A DNA stretch of 64,000 nucleotides from Terriglobia bacterium (GTDB taxonomy: Bacteria > Acidobacteriota > Terriglobia > Acidiferrales > UBA7541). The notes below the pieces were generated by a model that was not told the DNA's origin, did no database searches, and was given only the letters and a program-made list of their open reading frames with translations. The number at the start of each line of letters is the position of its first letter. Positions within the stretch are counted from its first letter, which is position 1. Positions 55,169-62,812 of the stretch are shown one piece after another. The translations under genes and the position numbers were made by a program. The stretch is from the NCBI GenBank assembly GCA_020072785.1, contig JAIQGG010000005.1, positions 62,001-126,000 of the forward strand. The letters run 5' to 3'.

Positions 55169-56044
55169 TCAGGTCTCGAACCACGTCGTCCGATCGCCCA
55201 GGCTCCTGGCAATTTTCCGTGCCGTCTCTCGCACCATCTCGATCTTCTCTACCTGTTCAGTTCCCTGAAACCTCTGCGTCGGCCCGGCCAATCCAACCGC
55301 GCCAAGCACACAGGCGTCGCGGAGAAACACCGGCGCCGCGACACCGTTCAACCCGCGCTCCAACTCCTGCTCGTCCAGCGCGTATCCCCTCTGACGAACG
55401 CGGCGCAGATCATTTTTCAGGTCGTCGACCTGGGTCAGCGTGTGCGGCGTATAACGCGGCAATCCATTGTTGGACAGAATGGCTTCCACCTCCTCTTCGC
55501 TGAGATAGGCGAGGACGGCCTTGCCCGCCGCCGTGCAATGCGCTGGAAACTGAGCCCCCACCGGCGTGCGTACGCTGATCATCGTGTGCGCGGAGTCATA
55601 ACGGTCGACGCAGACGATTCCCCCCGCTCCCGGCACCGCCAGGCTCACCGCCTCCTTCGAAGTGCGCGCCAGTTCCATCAGGTAGCGCCGCGCTTCGCTC
55701 TGCAGCGTCCTGGCCTGCGCCGCCTTCGTACCCAGTTCATGCAGCTTCAACCCCAGCCGATAGCGCTCGCTCTCCGGATCCCGCTCGATCAGATCGAATT
55801 TCTCCATGGCGCTCAGGAGGCGATACACGGTGGTCTTGTTCAGCCGCAGCCCGGACGCAATCTCCGTCACCCGCATCTCCGGCCCGTTCTGGCCCATGTG
55901 GAAAAGAATGCGCAGCGCCTTTTGCAGAGACTTGCTGGAGCCGGCAGAATGGTCAGCCTTCCTGGCTGCGCGTAGGTTTTTTCTCCGTGAAGACACCGCC
56001 ACAGTCGACGCTCCTTCCGCCCCGTGCGATCCGCAAGAGGGCAT
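55169..56044 (-). CDS. IclR-family transcriptional regulator
   Basis: A 291-residue regulator: 'KSLQKALRILFHMGQNGPEMRVTEIASGLRLN' winged helix, 'KTTVYRLLSAMEKFDLIERD' recognition helix and wing, and the effector domain ('VSLAVPGAGGIVCVDRYDSAHTM', 'FPAHCTAAGKAVLAYLSEEE'). The N-terminal 35 residues are basic and serine-rich. It has its own strong promoter (56096-56123) with a palindrome next to it, so it is probably autoregulated. Likely targets are the MetE-like and aldehyde dehydrogenase genes downstream. Confidence 0.92.
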   Translation of the reverse strand: MPSCGSHGAEGASTVAVSSRRKNLRAARKADHSAGSSKSLQKALRILFHMGQNGPEMRVTEIASGLRLNKTTVYRLLSAMEKFDLIERDPESERYRLGLKLHELGTKAAQARTLQSEARRYLMELARTSKEAVSLAVPGAGGIVCVDRYDSAHTMISVRTPVGAQFPAHCTAAGKAVLAYLSEEEVEAILSNNGLPRYTPHTLTQVDDLKNDLRRVRQRGYALDEQELERGLNGVAAPVFLRDACVLGAVGLAGPTQRFQGTEQVEKIEMVRETARKIARSLGDRTTWFET

Positions 56045-56095
56045 GCGGATCGCCTCCTGGACGGGGCCACAGACTTTTCCCTTGACGCTTGCCGC

Positions 56096-56123
56096 ATTGT
56101 AATTAAAATCGCTCCTATGTCAA
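56096..56123 (-). promoter_or_regulatory. Sigma70 promoter of the second iclR gene
   Basis: Minus-strand TTGACA (56123-56118), 16-base spacer, TACAAT (56101-56096), about 50 bases before the iclR start codon. Confidence 0.65.
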
Positions 56124-56142
56124 TATGAAACATTCTTTCATA
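56124..56142. promoter_or_regulatory. Palindromic operator candidate for the IclR regulator
   Basis: TATGAAA-CATTC-TTTCATA is a perfect 7-bp inverted repeat that directly abuts the -35 of the iclR promoter. IclR proteins bind palindromes of this size and AT-rich make-up. Confidence 0.5.
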
Positions 56143-56446
56143 ATGTGAACTCTCCAAGGAGAGCCCTAGGTACCGCGACGAAACCAAGATTGATTGACAC
56201 ATCCTAGATCTTCGCGGGATCGCATGCAGGCTAAGAAGTGTGCGGATAGCCCCAATTGGAGGAGAAACGGGGGCGGGACCGGGCCCGAAAAATGAATCGG
56301 CTCCGCTCGCCCGAGCGGCTTGGACCGTGGCGGAACGGCCAAGGCTCGGAGGAGAGGAGCCGAACTTTGGCTGTCTCTCGTAACGCGCTGAACCATCCAG
56401 GGGTTCAGAAATCAGAGACAGCGCTAAATCCTGAAATCGCTTCCCG

Positions 56447-57646
56447 TCAGCGCAGCCATTTTTCGGGGTCGCGGAGGGCTTCCACCACGTCGTTCATGAA
56501 CGCCGCGGCGCGCGCCCCGTCCACAACCCGGTGGTCGCTGGAGAGCGTCAACGTCATCACCGGGCGGATGGCCGGCTTGCCATCCACCGGCACCACACGA
56601 TCGGCAATACGCCCCACGGCAAGAATCGCGACTTGCGGCGGATTGATGATCGCGGTGAACGAGTCCACGTTGAACATCCCAAGGTTGCTGATCGTGAAGG
56701 TCCCGCCGGCTATGTCCGCTGGACGCGAGCGGCCCGCGCGGGCGCGCTCTGTGAGGTCCCGCCGCTGGACAGCGATTTCCCCGAGGTCCAGGGCATCCGC
56801 CTTGGGAATCACCGTCGCGACCACGCCGTCGTTCACGGCCATGGCCAAGGCCATATTCACATCAGGATTGAGACGGATTGCCGCGCCGGTCCAACTGGCG
56901 TTCATCCGCGGGTGCTTGGCCAGGGCACGGGCCACCAGGGCCACCAGCATGTCGGTCTGCGTGGGCTTCACCCCGCGCGCCTTCTCCACGGTTTCGCGCA
57001 GCTTCTTGTGCGTTTCCACGAGCGCGCCAGCGTCCACTTCCCGCACTACGAAGAAGTGCGGCACTGTGGTCCAACTCTGCGTGGTGCGCTCGGCCATCAA
57101 GCGCCCGATGATACCCAGCGCCTCGGTACCGCCAGCGGCGGCGGCCGGAGCAGCAGCGGGAGCGCCCTTCGCGTCCACCAAAGCCTGTATGTCCGAAGCC
57201 AGAATCTCGCCATCCGCGCCCGATCCGCGCACCTGGGCAATGTCGATGCCGTGCTCGCGCGCCAGGCGCCGCGCTTTGGGCGAAATCCGCACTCCTCCGC
57301 CCGCTGCCTGCGCGGAACGATCCGCGGCGGCTGCGGCCGGACGCGCAGCTTCTGCGCGGGCCGGACTGGGAGCAGCCGCCGGCGCGCCAGCCGCGGGCAC
57401 CGCCTCGCCGGGAAGGACGAGCCACGCGATTGTCTGGCCGACGGGAATGACCGCACCTTCGTGCGCGGTAATCCCCGCGAGAATGCCCTCTCCGGGGGCT
57501 TCCACTTCCACCACGGCTTTGTCGGTTTCAATCTCCAGCAGCGGCTCGCCCTTGGCGACGCGTTCGCCTTCTTTTTTCCGCCAAGCCAGGACCTTGCCGG
57601 TTTCCTGCATCAACTCCAGTGCGGGCATTACGACGCTGATAGCCAT
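56447..57646 (-). CDS. Dihydrolipoamide acyltransferase (E2) of a 2-oxoacid dehydrogenase-type complex (set B)
   Basis: A 399-residue E2. The N-terminal lipoyl domain has Lys43 in 'EIETDKAVVEVEAPGEG'. A Pro/Ala-rich linker, a peripheral E1/E3-binding domain ('ISPKARRLAREHGIDIAQVRGSGADGEI') and a catalytic CAT-like domain follow, with 'FTISNLGMFNVDSFTAIINPPQ' and the HxxxDG motif in 'SDHRVVDGARAAAF'. It ends the GntR-led operon. No dihydrolipoyl dehydrogenase is in the window, so E3 must be shared with another complex. Confidence 0.93.
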   Translation of the reverse strand: MAISVVMPALELMQETGKVLAWRKKEGERVAKGEPLLEIETDKAVVEVEAPGEGILAGITAHEGAVIPVGQTIAWLVLPGEAVPAAGAPAAAPSPARAEAARPAAAAADRSAQAAGGGVRISPKARRLAREHGIDIAQVRGSGADGEILASDIQALVDAKGAPAAAPAAAAGGTEALGIIGRLMAERTTQSWTTVPHFFVVREVDAGALVETHKKLRETVEKARGVKPTQTDMLVALVARALAKHPRMNASWTGAAIRLNPDVNMALAMAVNDGVVATVIPKADALDLGEIAVQRRDLTERARAGRSRPADIAGGTFTISNLGMFNVDSFTAIINPPQVAILAVGRIADRVVPVDGKPAIRPVMTLTLSSDHRVVDGARAAAFMNDVVEALRDPEKWLR

Positions 57647-57675
57647 GGTCCGTGAGAAAAGTGAAGGTCCCGCCC

Positions 57676-59022
57676 TCAGCTCTTGACTCCGACTCCTTCC
57701 ATCTTGGCGCTGGCTGCGATCATCTCCTTGACGTGCTGGTTTGGTTCCGGGTCGGACTCGCGCAGCGTCGGCAGCGGCCCCTTCACGGACACGTAATGCG
57801 AGCCCGCGACCAGCAGCTCTTCCGCCGGGAAGCGCGTGATCACCTCGTGGCCGGTTTCCGTCACCACGATCTCTTCTTCGATGCGTGCCGCGCTCCAGCC
57901 GTCGGTGGAAGGCCAGAACGTCTCCAGCGCGAACACCATGCCCGGCTTGATCTCGCAGGAATGTTCGAGCGAAACGAGCCGGCTGATCACCGGCTTTTCC
58001 CAGATGGCCAGCCCGATGCCGTGGCCGTACTGCAGCGCAAACGCCGCCTCTTCATTCGGGAAGCCGAACTCCTGCGCCTTGGGCCACACCGCGGCGATCT
58101 CCGCGGTCGTGCGCCCGGGCCGCACCAGCGAAATGGCCGCATCCAAATAGTCGCGGCAGCGCTTGTAGGCGTCGGTCATCGCGTGCGATGCGTAGCCGAT
58201 GGTGAAAGTGCGGTAATAGCAGGTGCGGTAGCCCATGAACGAGTGCAGAACGTCGTAATACACCGGATCGCCGGGCCGCAGAATGCGGTCCGAAAACACG
58301 TGCGGGTGCGGGTTACAGCGCTCCCCGGAAATCGCGTTCACCGCTTCCACATACTCCGAACCGAGATCGTAGAGGACCTTGCTGACCAGCCCGACCGCCT
58401 GGTTCTCGCTCATGCCCGGCTTCATCGCCCGGTACAGTTCATCGTAGGCGGCGTCCACCATCATCGCGGACGTATTCAGCAGCTCGATCTCGTCCCGGGT
58501 CTTGATCAGGCGCACGTCGGACATGAGCTGCTGCCCGTCGACGATGGTGATTCCTTCCTTCTGCAGGGCGAAGAGGATCGGCGGCTCGATGATGTCGACT
58601 CCCACCGGCTCCTTATGCAGCCCGCGCTTCTCCAGCTCGATGCGGATCTTCTTGGCCACGTCTTCGGCGCGTCCCATCTCCGGCGACATGGCTCCGCGCA
58701 ACATGCCGATTCCCGCCCGCGAACGCTCGCCGAGCCACGGGCAATGCAGCTGATGATGCTTGGCCGCCGATCCGAAGTCCCACAGGATGGGCTCATCCTT
58801 CTGCGGCAGCAGCGTGAACCGGCTCATCTTGTCCTGTGCCCAGGTGCCGATGTGCGTGGCGGTGATGTAGCGCACGTTGTTCATGTCAAAGCAGAGCAGC
58901 GAGCCCATCGAGGACTTCGCGAGATGCGCCTTCACCCGGGCCAGGCGCTCGCGGCGCAGGCGGTCGTAATCAATCCTCTGCTCCCAATCAACGGCCATCA
59001 ATCCATGTGTAGGTAGCGCCAC
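57676..59022 (-). CDS. M24 (Xaa-Pro peptidase/creatinase) family protein with altered metal site
   Basis: A 448-residue pita-bread-fold protein with an N-terminal creatinase-like domain and a C-terminal M24 domain. Expected metal ligands Asp257, His334 ('YGHGIGLAIWEKP'), Glu367 ('VFALETFWP') and a Glu in 'RIEEEIVVTETG' are present, but the second Asp of the 'GYxSDxTRT' motif is replaced by Cys268 in 'GYRTCYYRTF'. The family includes prolidases, creatinase and the DMSP lyase DddP. It lies inside an E1/E2 operon between E1 beta and E2, so it may be a lyase or hydrolase acting on a pathway intermediate rather than a peptidase. Confidence 0.85.
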   Translation of the reverse strand: MALPTHGLMAVDWEQRIDYDRLRRERLARVKAHLAKSSMGSLLCFDMNNVRYITATHIGTWAQDKMSRFTLLPQKDEPILWDFGSAAKHHQLHCPWLGERSRAGIGMLRGAMSPEMGRAEDVAKKIRIELEKRGLHKEPVGVDIIEPPILFALQKEGITIVDGQQLMSDVRLIKTRDEIELLNTSAMMVDAAYDELYRAMKPGMSENQAVGLVSKVLYDLGSEYVEAVNAISGERCNPHPHVFSDRILRPGDPVYYDVLHSFMGYRTCYYRTFTIGYASHAMTDAYKRCRDYLDAAISLVRPGRTTAEIAAVWPKAQEFGFPNEEAAFALQYGHGIGLAIWEKPVISRLVSLEHSCEIKPGMVFALETFWPSTDGWSAARIEEEIVVTETGHEVITRFPAEELLVAGSHYVSVKGPLPTLRESDPEPNQHVKEMIAASAKMEGVGVKS

Positions 59023-59045
59023 GTCAGGTCTCCTTGTTGCAAATT

Positions 59046-60041
59046 TCAGGAACGGCTACAGAGCGCACGGGCCGCATCGAAGACCGTGCGGTCGGTGGGC
59101 AAAGTTGCATCTTCGAGGGGCGGCGAGAACGGAATCGGAACGTGCATGGCTCCGATGCGCTTCACCGGTCCGTCCAGTTGATAAAATGCGCCTTCGGCGA
59201 TCACCGCGGCGATCTCCGCCGCCACGCCGTACCGCCCGTAGCCTTCGTCCATGACGATGGCCCGGGAGGTCTTCTTGACCGAGTCGACGATGGTTTTCTC
59301 GTCGAGCGGCCAGGTCGTGCGCGGATCGACCACTTCGGCGCTGATCCCCGCCTCGTCCAGCAGCTTCGCGGCGTCCAGGGCCACTTGCACCATGCTGCTG
59401 GTGGCCACGATGGTGATGTCGCGGCCCACGCGCTTCACATCGGCCACGCCCAGCGGAATCGTGTACTCCTCGGCGGGTACCGGCCCCTTCAACTTGTACA
59501 TCATCTTGTCTTCGAAAAAGACGACCGGATTCTCGTCGCGGATCGCCGTCTTCAGCAGTCCTTTGGCATCGTACGGCGTGGATGGCAGCACCACCTTGAG
59601 CCCCGGAACGTGGCTGAACCACGCATGCAGCGACTGCGAATGCTGCGCCGCCGACCGCCGCGCGGCTCCCATCGTCGTGCGCATCACCATCGGGACTTTC
59701 CACGTGCCACCCGACATGTAATGCACCTTGGCCGCCTGATTCACCATCTGATCCATCGTCAGGGTGATGAAATCTCCGAACATGATGTCCACGACGGGAC
59801 GCACGCCCGTCATGGCCGCGCCCACGGCGAGGCCCGTAAACCCGGCTTCCGAAATCGGCGTGTCAATCACACGCCCGGTGCCGAATTCTTCCACCAGGCC
59901 CGACAGCACCTTGAACGGCGTGCCGGCTTCGGCCACATCCTCGCCGAGAATGCACACCTTGGGATCGCGGCGCATCTCTTCCGCCAGCGCTTCTTTGATC
60001 GCTTGGGCGAACGTCAATTCACGCACGGCATCTTCAGGCAT
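59046..60041 (-). CDS. 2-Oxoacid dehydrogenase/acetoin-dehydrogenase-like E1 beta subunit (set B)
   Basis: A 331-residue transketolase-type subunit ('LTFAQAIKEALAEEMRRDPKV', 'ISEAGFTGLAVGAAMTGVRPVV', 'VVDPRTTWPLDEKTIVDSV'). ATG 60041 overlaps the E1 alpha stop by 8 bases, which implies coupled translation; an upstream ATG at 60068 lies inside the alpha gene. M24 follows by 23 bases. Confidence 0.92.
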   Translation of the reverse strand: MPEDAVRELTFAQAIKEALAEEMRRDPKVCILGEDVAEAGTPFKVLSGLVEEFGTGRVIDTPISEAGFTGLAVGAAMTGVRPVVDIMFGDFITLTMDQMVNQAAKVHYMSGGTWKVPMVMRTTMGAARRSAAQHSQSLHAWFSHVPGLKVVLPSTPYDAKGLLKTAIRDENPVVFFEDKMMYKLKGPVPAEEYTIPLGVADVKRVGRDITIVATSSMVQVALDAAKLLDEAGISAEVVDPRTTWPLDEKTIVDSVKKTSRAIVMDEGYGRYGVAAEIAAVIAEGAFYQLDGPVKRIGAMHVPIPFSPPLEDATLPTDRTVFDAARALCSRS

Positions 60042-61032
60042 AAATGTCCTGCTCCACTTGGTCCACACCGGGATAGGGTGCCGCCAAAGCGAACTCGACG
60101 GCTTTCTTCATTTCCGCTTCGATCTCCGCGTAAATTCCATCGAGCTGGGCTTTCTCCGCATGCTTCTGCTCGAGGAGCCAACTGGAGAAAAGCTTGATGG
60201 GATCGCGCTCTCCTATCCAGAGTTGCTCTTCCTGCTTCGAGCGGTAGTATTCGCGGCTGATGTCGCCGACATGGTGGCCGGTGTATCGGTAGGTCTTGCA
60301 CATCAGCAGCGCCGGTCCCTCGCCGCGCCGCGCCCGCTCGATGAGCCGCGTCGCTGTCGCATTCACCACGCGCACGTCCTGACCGTCCACGCTCTCCGCG
60401 TGCAGCCCGAACGCCGTGCCCCGTGCCAGGATGTCCCCGGCCGTCGTCTCCGTGTAGTGCGTGTACTCGTTATACAGATTGTTTTCGCAGACGTAGATCA
60501 CCGGCAGCTTCCAGAGCTGCGCCAGGTTCATGACCTCGTAGAGTACGCCTTGTCCCAGCGCTCCCTCGCCGAAGAAGCACACCGCCACTTGTCCAGTCTT
60601 CAGCTGCTTGGCGGAAAACGCCGCTCCCGTGGCAATCCCTGCGCTCCCGCCAACAATAGCGTTCGCGCCCAAGTTTCCCGTCTTGGGGTCGGCAATGTGC
60701 ATCGAGCCACCCTTGCCGCGGCAATAGCCCCCTTCTTTGCCCAGCAGTTCCGCGAACATGCGATCCGGCGCCGCGCCCTTGGCCAGGCAATGCCCGTGCC
60801 CGCGATGCGTGCTGGTGATGTAGTCATCGGCCCGCAGCGCCTCGCAGATCCCCACAGCCACGGCCTCTTCGCCCGAGTATAGGTGCGCGAGCCCCGGCAT
60901 CAGCGCGCGCTTGTACAGCTCGTTGACCTGCTCTTCAAACAGGCGGATGCGCAGCATCTGCCTGTACATCCTCATCCACTGCTGGACGCCGAGCGCGGTC
61001 TGCGTCTCGGAACTACCGGTGGCTATGGTCAT
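60034..61032 (-). CDS. 2-Oxoacid dehydrogenase/acetoin-dehydrogenase-like E1 alpha subunit (set B)
   Basis: A 332-residue TPP enzyme subunit. Cofactor motif 'CFFGEGALGQGVLYEVMNLA...PVIYVCENN' and 'GKGGSMHIADPKTGNLGANA' match the alpha subunit of acetoin-type E1, where GEG often replaces GDG. 'HVGDISREYYRSKQEEQLW' is the phosphorylation-loop region. The gene overlaps the preceding dehydrogenase by 4 bases (ATGA). Substrate is unknown; candidates are acetoin, a branched-chain 2-oxoacid or a lignin-derived hydroxyketone. Confidence 0.92.
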   Translation of the reverse strand: MTIATGSSETQTALGVQQWMRMYRQMLRIRLFEEQVNELYKRALMPGLAHLYSGEEAVAVGICEALRADDYITSTHRGHGHCLAKGAAPDRMFAELLGKEGGYCRGKGGSMHIADPKTGNLGANAIVGGSAGIATGAAFSAKQLKTGQVAVCFFGEGALGQGVLYEVMNLAQLWKLPVIYVCENNLYNEYTHYTETTAGDILARGTAFGLHAESVDGQDVRVVNATATRLIERARRGEGPALLMCKTYRYTGHHVGDISREYYRSKQEEQLWIGERDPIKLFSSWLLEQKHAEKAQLDGIYAEIEAEMKKAVEFALAAPYPGVDQVEQDIYA

Positions 61033-61910
61033 TTCGCAACTCCGGACATGCGCGCCAGCACGTCAAACAGCACGGCGAAATCCTGTTCCACCATGCCCAT
61101 ACCCCGCGCGGCGGTCAGGAACTCGTTGGTCACCGCGGTCGTCGGCAGTGGCACATCGAGCTGCCGCCCCAATTCCAGGGCCAGCAGCATATCCTTCTGC
61201 ATCATGTTTACGTTGAACCACGCCTCGCCGGGCATCTTCAGAATGAACGGTCCGCGGTATTGCACCATCGGCGACGCCACCACGCTGTGCGTGAGCACGT
61301 CCACCGCGACCTCGCGCGCCACTCCGCTCTTCTCCGCCAGCAGCACGCCTTCGGAAAACGCCAGCATTTGCACAGCCAGACTCAGATTTACGGCGATTTT
61401 CATCGCCAGCGCCAGCCCGTTATCCCCCACATGAGTGACTTTGGGGCCGATATCCAACAGCAGCGGCTTCACCTTCTCAAACGTTTCCTTGCGCCCCCCG
61501 ACCATCACCGACAGCTTCCCTTCCTGCAGCGTAATCACGCTTCCGGAGACCGGCGCATCCACCAGGTCCGCGCCCTTTTCCCGCACCTTGGCGGCCAGGC
61601 TGCGGCTGGCTTCCGGGCTGATCGTGCTCATGTCCACCAGCGTCTTGCCCTTACCGACCCCGGCCAATATCCCGTCCGGCCCCTCCATGATGGACATCAG
61701 CGCCTTGGTGTTGGTGACCATGGAAAAGGTCACGTCGGCAGCCACAGCCACCGCCCGCGGCGAATCGGCCCACTTCATGCCCTTCTTCATCAGCCAGTCG
61801 GCCTTCCCACGCGTGCGGTTGTACCCCGTCACCGTGTGGCCCTTGTCCAGCAGGCGGCTCACCATCTGACTGCCCATTACTCCGAGGCCTACAAACCCAA
61901 GATTTGCCAT
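61029..61910 (-). CDS. 3-Hydroxyisobutyrate dehydrogenase-family NAD(P) dehydrogenase
   Basis: A 293-residue beta-hydroxyacid dehydrogenase. The dinucleotide motif is 'LGFVGLGVMGSQMVSRLL', the substrate loop 'DAPVSGSVITLQEGKLSVMVGG' contains the Ser-Gly pair, and the catalytic Lys is in 'LALAMKIAVNLSLA'. The family covers 3-hydroxyisobutyrate, tartronate semialdehyde and glyoxylate reductases. It follows gntR by 20 bases and overlaps E1 alpha by 4. Confidence 0.88.
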   Translation of the reverse strand: MANLGFVGLGVMGSQMVSRLLDKGHTVTGYNRTRGKADWLMKKGMKWADSPRAVAVAADVTFSMVTNTKALMSIMEGPDGILAGVGKGKTLVDMSTISPEASRSLAAKVREKGADLVDAPVSGSVITLQEGKLSVMVGGRKETFEKVKPLLLDIGPKVTHVGDNGLALAMKIAVNLSLAVQMLAFSEGVLLAEKSGVAREVAVDVLTHSVVASPMVQYRGPFILKMPGEAWFNVNMMQKDMLLALELGRQLDVPLPTTAVTNEFLTAARGMGMVEQDFAVLFDVLARMSGVAK

Positions 61911-61930
61911 CTCACTCTGTCTCCCGGCTC

Positions 61931-62656
61931 TTAAACTTTCTTCTTAACGTCCGGTATCCGCCCCCCGGACGCGTCTTGCGAATCCTCCCGGATCTGCTGC
62001 AGGTGCGCACGCATCGCTTCCCGCGCTCGGTCCGCATCACGATGTTCCACGGCATCGAGAATACGTTTGTGGTGAAACTGCCCGCGTTCTGGACCGCCCG
62101 CGGTCAGAAAGATGCGCATGCGCTGCTCACGTAGCAACCCGACGATGGAGTCGGTCACCGACAAAATGAGGGGATTGGCCGCCGCTTCGGCCAGGGAAAG
62201 ATGAAAATCGAGGTCCGCCTCGATAAAGGCGTTGGGATCCTGCATGGAACGGTCCATGACGGCGACTGCCTCGCGCATAGCGGAGAGATGCGCCTCTTCA
62301 GCGCGGCTCGCCGCCAAAGCGGCGATTTCCGGCTCGAGAATGGCGCGCATTTCCGCTAGATGCGCGGACCCGTCCGACTGCCCAAATTTAATCATCAGAT
62401 CGAAGGACTGCTTGATGGCTTGCGAGGTGCCGTTAGTGATGAAGGTGCCACGGCCCGAGTACGCTTCCACTAAACCTTTTTCGTGCAGCGCCTTGACCGC
62501 TTCCCGGACGGCGGTGCGACTGACGCCAAACCGTTGAGCAAGGTCACGTTCTGCGGGCAACTGGTCGCCCGCCTTGAGCGCGCCCTTCTGGATTGATTCC
62601 TCGATCTGTTGAACGATCTGCTCGTACAAACGTAAAGATTGAACAGCTTTGTACAC
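61931..62656 (-). CDS. GntR-family regulator, FadR subgroup
   Basis: A 241-residue regulator: winged helix 'KAGDQLPAERDLAQRFGVSRTAVREAVKALHEKGLVE' and an all-helical effector domain with the metal/ligand residues 'DLDFHLSLAEAA' and 'FHHKRILDAVEHRD', characteristic of FCD-type FadR proteins. The start is GTG 62656 because GGGGGAG precedes it; a longer frame to 62728 covers the leader. A T-N-GT-N3-AC-N-A operator overlaps its own promoter, so it is very likely autoregulated and controls the E1/E2 operon that it heads. Confidence 0.9.
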   Translation of the reverse strand: MYKAVQSLRLYEQIVQQIEESIQKGALKAGDQLPAERDLAQRFGVSRTAVREAVKALHEKGLVEAYSGRGTFITNGTSQAIKQSFDLMIKFGQSDGSAHLAEMRAILEPEIAALAASRAEEAHLSAMREAVAVMDRSMQDPNAFIEADLDFHLSLAEAAANPLILSVTDSIVGLLREQRMRIFLTAGGPERGQFHHKRILDAVEHRDADRAREAMRAHLQQIREDSQDASGGRIPDVKKKV

Positions 62657-62768
62657 GGTACTCCCCCTACGCAAAACGAATCGATCGAAAGGCTGTGCTT
62701 TAGTTGCGGCACAACGGCAGAAGCACAAAACAAGGCTTCAAGTCGTGATTATTCATTCCCCGGTCTAT

Positions 62769-62807
62769 TGGTCTGACCACCATATCACAGGACCAATACC
62801 AGCACAA
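62769..62807 (-). promoter_or_regulatory. gntR promoter with overlapping FadR-type operator
   Basis: Minus-strand TTGTGC (62807-62802), 17-base spacer, TATGGT (62784-62779). The palindrome TGGTCTGACCA (62769-62779) fits the FadR-subgroup consensus T-N-GT-N3-AC-N-A and covers the end of the -10 and the expected start site. A larger inverted repeat TATTGGTC / GACCAATA (62766-62773 and 62791-62798) brackets the -10. Confidence 0.65.
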
Positions 62808-62812
62808 CTCTT

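Larger units (their letters stand above)
56045..56446. other. 402-base intergenic region upstream of the second iclR gene
   Basis: It contains the iclR promoter and operator at 56096-56142. The rest, 56143-56446, shows no gene or repeat that I can support; the E2 gene ends at its right border. Confidence 0.5.
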
